Counted from the first letter of the stretch, positions 1 through 7,780 are shown. The stretch: 64,000 bases of DNA from Pseudomonas sp. R28(2017) (GCF_002112505.1 NZ_NEHW01000003.1:310001-374000), one strand, 5' to 3'. Notes: generated by a model from the letters alone, not told the origin. Numbers and translations: made by a program.

Positions 1-15
1 AAATAGGGGGCGCGA

Positions 16-21
16 ATTATA
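16..21 (-). promoter_or_regulatory. Possible -10 box for a gene left of the window
   Basis: Read on the minus strand this is a perfect TATAAT hexamer, about 20 bases from the window edge and pointing out of it. No good -35 lies at the ideal distance, so it is only suggestive. In related pseudomonads the gene left of glnA is divergent (thiI), which would fit, but that gene is not in view. Confidence 0.35.
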
Positions 22-97
22 GCGGAAATTGCTCAGGATTTGACCAACTTTTGATCAGAAGCTTTCAGATAAATGCAGGAGCCGGGTTTTGTGCTGC

Positions 98-200
98 CTG
101 TACCGGCCCTTTCGCGGGCAAGCCCGCTCCCACAGGGTCCGCACAAAATTCCAGCCCGGCGCTATCACTGTGGGAGCGGGCTTGCCCGCGAAGAGGCCCT
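98..200. repeat. REP pair upstream of glnA
   Basis: Two inverted copies of the Pseudomonas REP palindrome lie about 35 bases apart: the core GCGGGCAAGCCCGCTCCCAC at 114-133 and its reverse complement at 171-190. It occupies the 5' part of the 461-base region before glnA, upstream of the NtrC-like site, and has no coding content. Confidence 0.9.
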
Positions 201-225
201 CAAAAAAAGCACACACTGAAAGCCA

Positions 226-242
226 TGCACTGCTTTGGTGCT
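226..242 (+). promoter_or_regulatory. NtrC-like enhancer site upstream of glnA
   Basis: TGCACTGCTTTGGTGCT resembles the 17-base NtrC palindrome TGCACCA-N3-TGGTGCA, with TGCAC and TGGTGC intact. A further half-site, GGTGCAC, lies at 269-275. Both are 70-120 bases upstream of the sigma-54 promoter at 347, the usual enhancer distance. The assignment is by motif and context only. Confidence 0.6.
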
Positions 243-346
243 CTACACTCGATTCTTGCCTCGTAAGGGTGCACTTTTACCCGCTGCCAGCCCGGCAAAT
301 GCCCGCAAACGCCCCTTTTTATCTCGCCCTCGCCATTTTCGGGCAC

Positions 347-362
347 TGGCATGCAATTTGCT
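347..362 (+). promoter_or_regulatory. Sigma-54 promoter of glnA
   Basis: TGGCATGCAATTTGCT matches the -24/-12 consensus TGGCAYR-N4-TTGCW, with exactly ten bases between GG and GC. Transcription would start near 373, giving a leader of about 90 bases. NtrC-activated sigma-54 transcription of glnA is well established in related bacteria. Confidence 0.85.
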
Positions 363-461
363 CCCTTGTGAGGCAGGTACGCTTGGCCGACTATCCGCGC
401 CCGGCAACACCCTTTTTCCAGAGCAGCGGCCCACCGCGCTCTAGACCCTCCGGAGGACAAC

Positions 462-1868
462 ATGTCGAAGTCGGTTCAACTCATCAAAGATCATGACGTC
501 AAGTGGATTGATCTGCGTTTCACGGACACCAAGGGCGTACAGCATCACGTGACCATGCCGGCGCGTGATGGCCTGGACGAAGACTTCTTCGAAGTCGGCA
601 AGATGTTCGACGGTTCCTCCATCGCTGGCTGGAAAGGCATCGAAGCTTCCGACATGATCCTGATGCCGGTCGACGAGACCGCCGTCCTGGACCCGTTCAC
701 CGAAGAACCGACCCTGATCATCACCTGCGACATCGTCGACCCGTCGAGCATGCAAGGCTACGATCGCGACCCACGTGCGATCGCCAAGCGCGCCGAAGAG
801 TACCTGAAGAGCACCGGCATCGGTGACACCGTATTCGCAGGCCCTGAGCCAGAGTTCTTCATCTTCGACGAAGTGAAGTTCAAGTCGGACATCTCCGGCT
901 CGATGTTCAAGATCTTCTCCGAGCAAGGCTCGTGGATGTCCGACGCTGACGTGGAAGGCGGCAACAAAGGCCACCGTCCAGGCGTGAAAGGCGGCTATTT
1001 CCCGGTTCCGCCGTTCGACCACGACCACGAAATCCGCACCGCCATGTGCAACGCCCTGGAAGAAATGGGCCAGACCGTTGAAGTTCACCACCACGAAGTG
1101 GCGACTGCCGGCCAGAACGAAATCGGCGTCAAGTTCAACACTCTGGTGAAGAAAGCTGACGAAGTACAGGCCCTGAAGTACGTCGTGCACAACGTTGCCG
1201 ACGCTTACGGCCGTACCGCTACCTTCATGCCGAAGCCACTGTACGGCGACAACGGCTCGGGCATGCACGTACACATGTCGATCTGGAAAGAAGGCAAGAA
1301 CACCTTCTCCGGTGAAGGCTATGCCGGCCTGTCCGAAACCGCCCTGTACTTCATCGGCGGTATCATCAAGCACGGTAAGGCCCTGAACGGCTTCACCAAC
1401 CCGTCGACCAACTCGTACAAGCGTCTGGTCCCAGGCTTCGAAGCCCCGGTAATGCTGGCCTACTCGGCTCGCAACCGTTCCGCCTCGATCCGTATTCCTT
1501 ACGTCGGCAGCCCGAAAGCCCGCCGTATCGAAGCACGCTTCCCGGACCCATCGGCCAACCCATACCTGGCCTTCGCGGCCCTGCTGATGGCTGGCCTGGA
1601 CGGCATCCAGAACAAGATCCACCCAGGCGATGCAGCCGACAAGAACCTGTACGACCTGCCGCCAGAAGAAGCCAAGGACATCCCGCAAGTGTGCGGCAGC
1701 CTGAAAGAGGCTCTGGAAGAGCTGGATAAAGGCCGTGCGTTCCTGACCAAGGGCGGCGTGTTCTCCGACGACTTCATCGATGCCTTCATCGAGCTGAAGT
1801 CGGAAGAAGAGATCAAGGTCCGCACCTTCGTGCACCCGCTGGAGTACGAGCTGTACTACAGCTGCTGA
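462..1868 (+). CDS. glnA: Glutamine synthetase, type I
   Basis: This enzyme joins ammonia to glutamate using ATP, the first step of the GS-GOGAT cycle; the partner glutamate synthase is encoded at 33840-39810. The 468 residues match the dodecameric GSI-beta family over its full length. The adenylylation site NLYDLPPE is present with Tyr397, so activity should be tuned by GlnE adenylylation. A GGAGG ribosome site lies 7 bases before the ATG. It is preceded by a sigma-54 promoter and an NtrC-like site, and followed by an intrinsic terminator at 1903, so it is probably transcribed alone, apart from ntrBC. Confidence 0.98.
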   Translation: MSKSVQLIKDHDVKWIDLRFTDTKGVQHHVTMPARDGLDEDFFEVGKMFDGSSIAGWKGIEASDMILMPVDETAVLDPFTEEPTLIITCDIVDPSSMQGYDRDPRAIAKRAEEYLKSTGIGDTVFAGPEPEFFIFDEVKFKSDISGSMFKIFSEQGSWMSDADVEGGNKGHRPGVKGGYFPVPPFDHDHEIRTAMCNALEEMGQTVEVHHHEVATAGQNEIGVKFNTLVKKADEVQALKYVVHNVADAYGRTATFMPKPLYGDNGSGMHVHMSIWKEGKNTFSGEGYAGLSETALYFIGGIIKHGKALNGFTNPSTNSYKRLVPGFEAPVMLAYSARNRSASIRIPYVGSPKARRIEARFPDPSANPYLAFAALLMAGLDGIQNKIHPGDAADKNLYDLPPEEAKDIPQVCGSLKEALEELDKGRAFLTKGGVFSDDFIDAFIELKSEEEIKVRTFVHPLEYELYYSC

Positions 1869-1902
1869 TCTGATTGGCGCCTTGCGCCGATCTGATTCAC
1901 CG

Positions 1903-1937
1903 AAAACGGCCTTCTTCTGAAGGCCGTTTTTTGTTTT
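1903..1937 (+). terminator. Intrinsic terminator of glnA
   Basis: The stem AAAACGGCCTT/AAGGCCGTTTT closes a six-base loop and runs into a T-rich tail. A smaller GGCGC/GCGCC hairpin lies just before it at 1877-1889. Together they separate glnA from the genes downstream. Confidence 0.9.
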
Positions 1938-2020
1938 ACACCCGTCCGTTTCAGATGCGTCCTACAAGCAAGGATTGGCTGACTGCGCACAATCCAATCT
2001 CCGACAACCAGGAGATTGCC

Positions 2021-2563
2021 ATGCGCCTCACCCCCTTCGTGCTGTGCTTCACCTTCTCCCTCCTTGGCTGCAGCGCCAACTCGCCACCCGAACTCACACC
2101 CGTGCTCGCGGCAATCGGCCAGCGCCTGGACCTGGCCCAGTCCGTGGCAGTGCACAAGTGGGACAACGCCCTGGCGGTCGAAGCGCCCGCCCGCGAACTG
2201 CAAGTCTTGCAGCAGGTTCACGCCTCAGCGCCCGACTATGGCCTGACGCCCGAGCGGGCGACTGCCTTCTTTGCCGACCAGATCGAAGCCAACAAGATGA
2301 TCCAGTACGGGTTCATCGACCGCTGGACCGCACTGGGCAAGCGACCACCCCAGCAACCCCGGGACCTGGCCAATGAGCTGCGCCCACGGCTGGACATGCT
2401 GCAGTCGACGCTACTTCACGAACTGGGCCGCCTTGACCGGCTACCGATCAAAGATTGCCCACGCAAGCGGGCGGACGCCCTTGCCAGATATGCAAACGAC
2501 CCCCTCCGGCATTTGGCCATGGTTCGAGCTACCGCGCAGTTGTGTGCGCCTCACTCAAGCTGA
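2021..2563 (+). CDS. aroQ: Exported chorismate mutase, AroQ-gamma type
   Basis: Predicted to convert chorismate to prephenate. The 180-residue protein begins with a signal peptide containing a lipobox-like LLGCS at residues 11-16, so it may be exported or lipid-anchored rather than cytoplasmic. The following all-helical region, with QRLDLAQSVAVHKW and the ADQIEANKMIQ segment, is typical of the periplasmic AroQ-gamma class. I chose the ATG at 2021 because an AGGAG site (2009-2013) precedes it; an in-frame start at 1874 would run through the glnA terminator. It is followed 12 bases later by a cupin lipoprotein gene, so the two are probably co-transcribed. The exact role of exported chorismate mutases is not settled. 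Confidence 0.85.
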   Translation: MRLTPFVLCFTFSLLGCSANSPPELTPVLAAIGQRLDLAQSVAVHKWDNALAVEAPARELQVLQQVHASAPDYGLTPERATAFFADQIEANKMIQYGFIDRWTALGKRPPQQPRDLANELRPRLDMLQSTLLHELGRLDRLPIKDCPRKRADALARYANDPLRHLAMVRATAQLCAPHSS

Positions 2564-2575
2564 AGGATAACGATC

Positions 2576-3043
2576 ATGCGTATTGCACTGCTTCTGCTCA
2601 CGACATTACTGATTACAGGCTGTAACGAGCCGCCACCACCAAGCACCGAGATAACGTCCAGGACACTCCTGCGCACAGGGGTCGCCTGGGACCAGACACC
2701 CTACACGCATTACCCACAAGGCCAGCCCGAGCTGTCACTGCTGAAAATCCACATCCCGGCCCGTTCGACGCTGGACTGGCACTGCCATCTGGCGCCAAAC
2801 ATGGGCTACATGCTGAGCGGTGCGATCGAAGTGGAAAACGCAGCTGGCATTCGCGTCAGCCTCAAGGCCGGTGACACCTTGGCCGAGATCGTCAACGGGC
2901 TTCATCGGGGCCACACCACCGCTGAACCGGCCGAGATCCTGGTGTTCTACGCCAGTGCCAAGGGTATACCGCCATTTACCTCCGCAGGCGAATGCCCACC
3001 ACCCGCCCCGGCTGAGGGAGCGCCTGGGTCCAGCGCAAGCTGA
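2576..3043 (+). CDS. Cupin-domain lipoprotein
   Basis: A 155-residue protein with a short hydrophobic signal ending in a lipobox (LLITGC, Cys16), so it is likely anchored in a membrane facing the periplasm. Residues 55-130 look like a single cupin barrel: the His-rich motif DWHCHLAPNMGYMLSG and a second motif around GDTLAEIVNGLHRGHT could supply metal ligands. No substrate can be deduced. It follows the chorismate mutase gene by 12 bases and probably shares its transcript. AAGGATAACG just before the ATG is a reasonable ribosome site. Confidence 0.8.
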   Translation: MRIALLLLTTLLITGCNEPPPPSTEITSRTLLRTGVAWDQTPYTHYPQGQPELSLLKIHIPARSTLDWHCHLAPNMGYMLSGAIEVENAAGIRVSLKAGDTLAEIVNGLHRGHTTAEPAEILVFYASAKGIPPFTSAGECPPPAPAEGAPGSSAS

Positions 3044-3110
3044 ACCCTGCCAGGCAACTTGCCGGACCGTTGAAATCGAAACTTATCGGATACTCTCTAT
3101 GCTCTATATT

Positions 3111-3145
3111 GGTGCACTTAACAGGCGCACGCCCTTGAGTGCACC
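3111..3145 (+). promoter_or_regulatory. NtrC-like sites upstream of ntrBC
   Basis: TGCACTTAACAGGCGCA (3113-3129) keeps both outer arms of the NtrC palindrome, and a second imperfect inverted pair, GCAC...GTGC, follows at 3127-3142. They lie 100-130 bases upstream of the sigma-54-like promoter at 3244, inside the 312-base gap before ntrB. I see no gene in this gap. Confidence 0.45.
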
Positions 3146-3243
3146 CTAAAACAGGTCACAAGGCTCGTTGAATCAGGGCAATCTGGTCCGAATAGGCGCA
3201 ATTGCAGGTCTTTATCAGGCAATTCCGCTTCTTTTCGGAGCCT

Positions 3244-3259
3244 TGGTTTGTTTCTTGCA
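3244..3259 (+). promoter_or_regulatory. Candidate sigma-54 promoter of ntrBC
   Basis: TGGTTTGTTTCTTGCA keeps the essential GG and GC with the strict ten-base spacing and a good TTGCA -12 element. The -24 element is TGGTTT rather than TGGCAC, so it may be weak. It would start transcription near 3270, about 86 bases before ntrB, and would allow NtrC to control its own operon. Confidence 0.55.
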
Positions 3260-3355
3260 TTTTCTTGTGCAGAGACTGGCATCCGCGGATCCGCCGCCTG
3301 CCCGGCCATGGCCGTGCCCTGCCTGACAAGCGCCAAAAGAGGTCAACGACGCCTT

Positions 3356-4441
3356 ATGACCATCAGCGATGCACAGCACCGTCTGCTTCTGGACAACCTG
3401 ACCACCGCCACGCTCCTGCTCAACGCCGAGCTGCGCCTGGAGTACATGAACCCGGCTGCGGAAATGCTCCTGGCCGTCAGCGGCCAGCGCAGCCACGGGC
3501 AGTTCATCAGTGAGCTGTTCACCGAATCGACCGAGGCGCTCAACTCGCTGCGCCAGGCCGTGGAGCAGGCGCATCCGTTCACCAAGCGCGAAGCGCAACT
3601 GACCTCGCTGACCGGGCAGACCATCACCGTCGACTATGCGGTGACGCCGATCCTGCACCAGGGCAATACCTTGCTGCTGCTGGAAGTGCACCCGCGTGAT
3701 CGCCTGCTGCGCATCACCAAGGAAGAAGCCCAGCTGAGCAAGCAGGAAACCACCAAGATGCTGGTGCGCGGCCTGGCCCACGAGATCAAGAACCCGCTCG
3801 GCGGCATCCGTGGCGCAGCACAGCTGCTGGCCCGCGAGCTGCCCGAAGAGGGCCTGCGCGACTACACCAATGTGATCATCGAAGAGGCCGACCGCCTGCG
3901 CAACCTGGTCGACCGCATGCTCGGCTCGAACAAGTTGCCGTCGCTGGCCATGACCAACATCCACGAGGTGCTGGAGCGGGTCTGCAGCCTGGTCGAAGCC
4001 GAAAGCCAAGGCTGCATCACTTTGGTGCGCGATTACGACCCAAGCCTGCCGGACGTGTTGATCGACCGCGAACAGATGATCCAGGCCGTACTGAACATCG
4101 TGCGCAATGCGATGCAGGCGATCAGCTCGCAGAATGAGCTGCGCCTGGGCCGCATCTCCCTGCGCAGCCGCGCCGTGCGCCAGTTCACCATCGGCCACGT
4201 GCGCCATCGCCTGGCGGCGCGCATCGAGATCATCGACAACGGCCCGGGCATCCCCGCGGAACTGCAGGACACCCTTTTCTATCCCATGGTCAGTGGGCGC
4301 CCGGACGGTACCGGGCTCGGACTGGCCATTACCCAGAACATCATCAGCCAGCACCAGGGCCTGATCGAATGTGAAAGCCACGCAGGGCACACCGCCTTCT
4401 CGATCTTCCTGCCCCTGGAACAAGGAGCCACCGCCTCATGA
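3356..4441 (+). CDS. ntrB: Nitrogen regulation sensor kinase NtrB
   Basis: This cytoplasmic histidine kinase/phosphatase senses nitrogen status through PII (GlnB/GlnK) and sets the phosphorylation of NtrC. It has 361 residues: an N-terminal PAS domain (about 10-125), the phospho-acceptor motif HEIKNPLGG with His142, and a HATPase domain with N box NIVRNAMQAI, G1 DNGPGIP and GTGLGLAI near the C-terminus. There is no membrane segment, as expected for NtrB. I chose the ATG at 3356, whose product begins MTISDAQHRLLLDN, over an upstream in-frame start at 3248 that lies in the promoter region. Its stop overlaps the ntrC start (ATGA), implying coupled translation. Confidence 0.96.
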   Translation: MTISDAQHRLLLDNLTTATLLLNAELRLEYMNPAAEMLLAVSGQRSHGQFISELFTESTEALNSLRQAVEQAHPFTKREAQLTSLTGQTITVDYAVTPILHQGNTLLLLEVHPRDRLLRITKEEAQLSKQETTKMLVRGLAHEIKNPLGGIRGAAQLLARELPEEGLRDYTNVIIEEADRLRNLVDRMLGSNKLPSLAMTNIHEVLERVCSLVEAESQGCITLVRDYDPSLPDVLIDREQMIQAVLNIVRNAMQAISSQNELRLGRISLRSRAVRQFTIGHVRHRLAARIEIIDNGPGIPAELQDTLFYPMVSGRPDGTGLGLAITQNIISQHQGLIECESHAGHTAFSIFLPLEQGATAS

Positions 4442-5874
4442 GCCGAAGTGAAACCGTATGGATCGTCGATGATGATCGCTCCATCCGCTGGGTCCTGGAA
4501 AAAGCCCTGCAACAGGAAGGCATGACCACCCAGAGCTTCGACAGCGCCGATGGTGTCATGGGCCGCCTGGCTCGCCAGCAGCCGGATGTGATCATTTCCG
4601 ACATTCGCATGCCCGGTGCCAGTGGCCTCGACCTGCTGGCGCAGATCCGCGAGCAGCACCCGCGCCTGCCGGTCATCATCATGACCGCCCATTCTGACCT
4701 GGACAGCGCCGTGGCGTCTTACCAGGGCGGTGCCTTCGAATACCTGCCCAAGCCATTCGACGTCGACGAAGCGGTGTCGCTGGTCAAGCGCGCCAATCAG
4801 CACGCGCAGGAACAGCAAGGCCTGGATGTCCCGCAGGCCCTGGCCCGCACCCCGGAGATCATCGGCGAAGCACCGGCGATGCAGGAGGTCTTCCGCGCCA
4901 TCGGCCGCCTGAGCCACTCCAACATCACCGTGCTGATCAACGGCGAATCCGGTACCGGTAAAGAACTGGTGGCGCACGCCCTGCACCGCCACAGCCCGCG
5001 TGCTGCATCGCCGTTCATCGCCCTGAACATGGCAGCGATTCCGAAGGACCTGATGGAGTCCGAGCTGTTCGGCCATGAGAAAGGCGCCTTTACCGGCGCG
5101 GCCAACCTGCGCCGCGGCCGTTTCGAGCAGGCCGACGGTGGCACCTTGTTCCTCGACGAGATCGGCGACATGCCGGCCGACACCCAGACCCGCCTGCTGC
5201 GGGTGCTGGCCGATGGCGAGTTCTATCGGGTTGGCGGCCATGTGCCGGTGAAGGTCGATGTGCGAATCATCGCGGCGACCCACCAGAACCTGGAGTCGCT
5301 GGTAACGGCCGGCAAGTTCCGCGAAGACTTGTTCCACCGCCTCAACGTGATCCGCATCCATATCCCGCGCCTGGCCGACCGCCGCGAGGACATCCCGGCG
5401 CTGGCCCGTCACTTCCTCGGCCGTGCCGCCCAGGAGCTGGCCGTCGAGCCGAAGCTGCTCAAGCCGGAAACCGAAGAGTTCATCCGCAACCTGCCGTGGC
5501 CGGGCAACGTGCGCCAGCTGGAGAACACCTGCCGCTGGATCACCGTGATGGCCTCCAGCCGCGAAGTGCTGATCGGCGACCTGCCGCCCGAGCTGCTGAA
5601 CCTGCCGCAGGACGCAGCACCGGTGACCAACTGGGAACAGGCGCTGCGCCAGTGGGCTGACCAGGCCTTGGCGCGAGGGCAATCGAACCTGCTCGACAGC
5701 GCGGTACCCAGCTTCGAACGGATCATGATCGAGACTGCGCTCAAGCACACCGCCGGGCGCAGGCGTGATGCGGCAGTGCTGCTGGGCTGGGGGCGCAACA
5801 CCCTGACGCGCAAGATCAAGGAACTGGGGATGAACGTGGCGGGAGGGGAAGACGATGAGGGTGAGGAGCACTGA
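4438..5874 (+). CDS. ntrC: Nitrogen regulator NtrC (sigma-54 activator)
   Basis: When phosphorylated by NtrB, this enhancer-binding protein activates sigma-54 promoters for nitrogen assimilation. The 478 residues show a receiver domain (phospho-acceptor Asp55 in IISDIRMPG), a central AAA+ domain with Walker A GESGTGKE and the sigma-54 contact loop GAFTGA, and a C-terminal Fis-type helix-turn-helix (AAVLLGWGRNTLTRKIKELG). It overlaps ntrB by four bases. Likely targets in this window are the promoters at 347, 3244 and 6039. Confidence 0.98.
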   Translation: MSRSETVWIVDDDRSIRWVLEKALQQEGMTTQSFDSADGVMGRLARQQPDVIISDIRMPGASGLDLLAQIREQHPRLPVIIMTAHSDLDSAVASYQGGAFEYLPKPFDVDEAVSLVKRANQHAQEQQGLDVPQALARTPEIIGEAPAMQEVFRAIGRLSHSNITVLINGESGTGKELVAHALHRHSPRAASPFIALNMAAIPKDLMESELFGHEKGAFTGAANLRRGRFEQADGGTLFLDEIGDMPADTQTRLLRVLADGEFYRVGGHVPVKVDVRIIAATHQNLESLVTAGKFREDLFHRLNVIRIHIPRLADRREDIPALARHFLGRAAQELAVEPKLLKPETEEFIRNLPWPGNVRQLENTCRWITVMASSREVLIGDLPPELLNLPQDAAPVTNWEQALRQWADQALARGQSNLLDSAVPSFERIMIETALKHTAGRRRDAAVLLGWGRNTLTRKIKELGMNVAGGEDDEGEEH

Positions 5875-5900
5875 TTTAGCGGTTCACCTGTAAGACCCTT

Positions 5901-5919
5901 GGGGCCGCTTTGCGGCCCC
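5901..5919 (+). terminator. Hairpin after ntrC
   Basis: GGGGCCGCTTTGCGGCCCC is a perfect GC-rich hairpin 26 bases after the ntrC stop. The T tract that follows is poor, so termination may be partial or need Rho. It lies just upstream of the NtrC-like site of the small RNA. Confidence 0.55.
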
Positions 5920-5938
5920 AGCCATTTCTGCCCTCCGA

Positions 5939-5955
5939 TGCACCGATGCTGTGCC
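5939..5955 (+). promoter_or_regulatory. NtrC-like enhancer site for the nrsZ promoter
   Basis: TGCACCGATGCTGTGCC matches the NtrC palindrome well in the outer arms (TGCACC and GTGC). It lies 100 bases upstream of the consensus sigma-54 promoter at 6039. A weaker GCACC...GGCAC arrangement follows at 5960-5975. Confidence 0.55.
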
Positions 5956-6038
5956 CGACGCACCTCCCCAAGGCACAAATCCCCTCGAAAACCGACCAAA
6001 TCGCCCTCAAAGCCCAGTATTCACGGGTTTTGCAAAAC

Positions 6039-6054
6039 TGGCACGCCCCCTGCA
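6039..6054 (+). promoter_or_regulatory. Sigma-54 promoter of the nrsZ-like small RNA
   Basis: TGGCACGCCCCCTGCA matches TGGCACG-N4-TTGCA except for one base in the -12 box, with exactly ten bases between GG and GC. The predicted start, near 6065, coincides with the beginning of the tandem-repeat region. Confidence 0.8.
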
Positions 6055-6064
6055 ATAGCTAATA

Positions 6065-6240
6065 CATATCCAGTTTCGGGGGCCCTGGTACAGGCAGGCC
6101 GGGTGACCCCTCTTTTATTCGCAGTAACGCCGGTTTTGGGGACCTCGGTACAGGCAGGCCGGGATATCCCCCCTTTAATACGCTGTAACCCCTTTTGGGG
6201 ACCTCGGTACAGGCAGGCCGGGACATCCCCTCTTTTATTC
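6065..6240 (+). ncRNA. nrsZ: NrsZ-like nitrogen-regulated small RNA (three modules)
   Basis: Three tandem modules of about 60 bases (starting near 6071, 6131 and 6190) follow a sigma-54 promoter. Each contains the identical 17-mer GGTACAGGCAGGCCGGG and folds into one hairpin: at 6078-6110, 6138-6171 and 6197-6230, a GGGG...CCCC lower stem, an inner stem (CUCGG or CCUGG with CCGGG) and the loop UACAGGCAGG. The inner stem stays paired although its left side differs between module 1 and modules 2-3. Modules 1 and 3 end in TCTTTTATTC and module 2 in CCTTTAATA, giving a terminator-like tail. In P. aeruginosa, NrsZ lies in the same place after ntrC, depends on NtrBC and RpoN, is processed into three similar modules and acts on rhlA mRNA. 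Targets here are unknown. There is no coding potential on this strand. Confidence 0.75.
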
Positions 6241-6672
6241 GTGCAGCTTCACCTGCACCCGCCAACGCCCAGCGTCCTCTGCACCGGCCCATTCGCCGTG
6301 CAGGGGGCGCGCGGCAATCACCGTCAGCAACAGCCCCGTGTCACTCTTCTGCAAGCGCCAGCCGACCGGCTTGCCCTGCAGGTCAAGCTGACCACGCTGC
6401 GCCTTGCCCTCGGCCTCGAACAACAGCGCCACGGTACCCTCGACATTTTCGCCATGCAGCCTGGGTTCTTCGTTGAACCACAAGTCCAGGCCATCCTGCA
6501 CCACCTCGACGTGCTCAAGCACATGCTCATCGGGGGCAGTCAAACGGCCAATCATCAGGCCCACCAGCACGCCGAACAGCGCCAGGGAAAGCAGCATGCG
6601 CGGCCAGGCCTTCGAACGCAGGTCGGGTTCGGAGGTAGAATGCTCGTCATCTTCACGTTTGGAGCCGTGCAT
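6235..6672 (-). CDS. Conserved single-span membrane protein of unknown function
   Basis: I do not recognise a named family. The 145 residues comprise a charged N-terminus (about 1-22), one hydrophobic span (MLLSLALFGVLVGLMIG, about 26-42) and a soluble domain of about 100 residues rich in beta-type segments, probably periplasmic. Its position between ntrC and trmL matches a conserved hypothetical gene at the same place in P. aeruginosa. It diverges from trmL: the two start codons face each other and overlap by two bases (6671-6672). Its stop codon lies inside the T-rich tail of the nrsZ-like RNA on the other strand. Confidence 0.75.
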   Translation of the reverse strand: MHGSKREDDEHSTSEPDLRSKAWPRMLLSLALFGVLVGLMIGRLTAPDEHVLEHVEVVQDGLDLWFNEEPRLHGENVEGTVALLFEAEGKAQRGQLDLQGKPVGWRLQKSDTGLLLTVIAARPLHGEWAGAEDAGRWRVQVKLHE

Positions 6673-7132
6673 GTTTCACGTCATCCTTTTTCAACCAGAA
6701 ATTCCGCCGAATACCGGCAACATCATCCGCCTCTGCGCCAACAGCGGTTGCGCCCTGCACCTGATCGAGCCGATCAGCTTCGAACTGGACGACAAGCGCC
6801 TGCGCCGTGCGGGGCTGGATTACCACGAGTATGCCACGCTCAAGCGCCACGAAAGCCTGGCCGGATGCCTGGAAAGCCTGGGCAATCCACGGCTGTTCGC
6901 CTTCACCACCAAGGGCTCGCATCCGTTCCATGAAGTGGCTTATCAGCCCGGTGATGCGTTCCTGTTCGGGCCTGAGAGCCGCGGGTTGCCAGCCGAAGTC
7001 CTGAACAGCCTGCCAGCCGAGCAACGATTGCGCCTGCCGATGCGGCCGGGGTGCCGCAGCCTGAACCTGTCCAATACCGTGGCGGTGACCGTTTATGAGG
7101 CCTGGCGGCAGAACGGGTTTGCCGGGAGCTGA
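6671..7132 (+). CDS. trmL: tRNA (cytidine/uridine-34-2'-O)-methyltransferase
   Basis: A SPOUT-class enzyme that methylates the wobble ribose of tRNA-Leu isoacceptors using S-adenosylmethionine. The 153 residues match the minimal YibK/TrmL fold: the N-terminus LFQPEIPPNTGNIIRLC, the knot loop FGPESRGLP and the C-terminal motif MRPGCRSLNLSNTVAV. I chose the ATG at 6671, preceded by GGAG at 6661-6664; the longer in-frame ORF would antisense-overlap the neighbouring membrane-protein gene. It is convergent with secB, with a REP pair and a shared terminator between them. Confidence 0.95.
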   Translation: MFHVILFQPEIPPNTGNIIRLCANSGCALHLIEPISFELDDKRLRRAGLDYHEYATLKRHESLAGCLESLGNPRLFAFTTKGSHPFHEVAYQPGDAFLFGPESRGLPAEVLNSLPAEQRLRLPMRPGCRSLNLSNTVAVTVYEAWRQNGFAGS

Positions 7133-7145
7133 CCTATAGCCTGAT

Positions 7146-7249
7146 CCGGCCTCTTCGCGGGCAAGCCCGCTCCCACAGGGACCGCGCAAAGCTTGAGGAT
7201 TGTGCAATACCTGTGGGAGCGGGCGCGCCCGCGAAAGGGCCGGTACAGG
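7146..7249. repeat. REP pair between trmL and secB
   Basis: Two inverted REP units at 7146-7179 and 7210-7249 fill the gap after trmL. The right unit has GGGCGCGCCC at its centre instead of GGGCTTGCCC, so it is a sequence variant that keeps the palindrome. Confidence 0.9.
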
Positions 7250-7253
7250 CAAC

Positions 7254-7281
7254 AAAAAAGCGCCCCGAGAGGCGCTTTTTT
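7254..7281. terminator. Bidirectional terminator, trmL and secB
   Basis: AAAAAAGCGCC, a six-base loop and GGCGCTTTTTT give a symmetrical hairpin with T tracts on both strands, between convergent trmL and secB. Confidence 0.85.
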
Positions 7282-7294
7282 GATACCGGCAGAA

Positions 7295-7780
7295 TTACTG
7301 CACGGTCGGCACTTCACCGGCTTCCTGCATGCGCTGCATCTCTTGCGCGTACAGGGCGTCGAAGTTGACCGGCGACAGCATCAGGGCCGGGAACGAACCG
7401 CGGGTCACCAGGCTGTCCAGGGTCTCACGGGCGTACGGGAACAGGATGTTCGGGCAGAACGCGCCGAGGGTGTGGCTCATCGAAGAAGCGTCGAGGTTCT
7501 TGATCAGGAAGATGCCAGCCTGCTGAACTTCAGCGATGAAGGCCACTTCGTCGCCGTTCTTGACGGTTACCGACAGGGTCAGCACCACTTCGTGGAAGTC
7601 GCCTTCCAGGGCTTTCTGCTTGGTGTTCAGGTCCAGGGCAACGCTCGGCTCCCAGGTCTGACGGAAGATCTGCGGGCTTTTAGGGGCTTCGAACGACAGG
7701 TCACGCACGTAGATGCGCTGCATGGAGAACTGAGGGCTGTTGTCTTCTGCAGCAGCGCCGTTGGTCTGTTGGTCAGTCAT
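7295..7780 (-). CDS. secB: Protein-export chaperone SecB
   Basis: A cytoplasmic tetrameric chaperone that keeps preproteins unfolded and hands them to SecA. The 161 residues match SecB throughout, including [17 protein letters not shown] near the N-terminus and the [14 protein letters not shown] segment. It is the last gene of a minus-strand group with grxC and a rhodanese-like gene, the same grouping as in enterobacteria. The gap to grxC is 40 bases and includes a GGAT ribosome site. Confidence 0.97.
   Translation of the reverse strand: MTDQQTNGAAAEDNSPQFSMQRIYVRDLSFEAPKSPQIFRQTWEPSVALDLNTKQKALEGDFHEVVLTLSVTVKNGDEVAFIAEVQQAGIFLIKNLDASSMSHTLGAFCPNILFPYARETLDSLVTRGSFPALMLSPVNFDALYAQEMQRMQEAGEVPTVQ

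Noticed and set aside
51..496. Small overlapping frames before glnA
   Set aside because: They run through the REP pair, the NtrC-like site and the sigma-54 promoter, and none has protein character.
441..1835. A 464-codon minus-strand frame opposite glnA
   Set aside because: It mirrors the glnA codons, which are strongly biased in the third position, and encodes no known domain.
6059..6292. A 77-codon minus-strand frame with repeated PACTEVPKRGYSVLKGG-like peptide
   Set aside because: It is the antisense reading of the three nrsZ modules; the repeat period follows RNA structure, and no ribosome site is visible.
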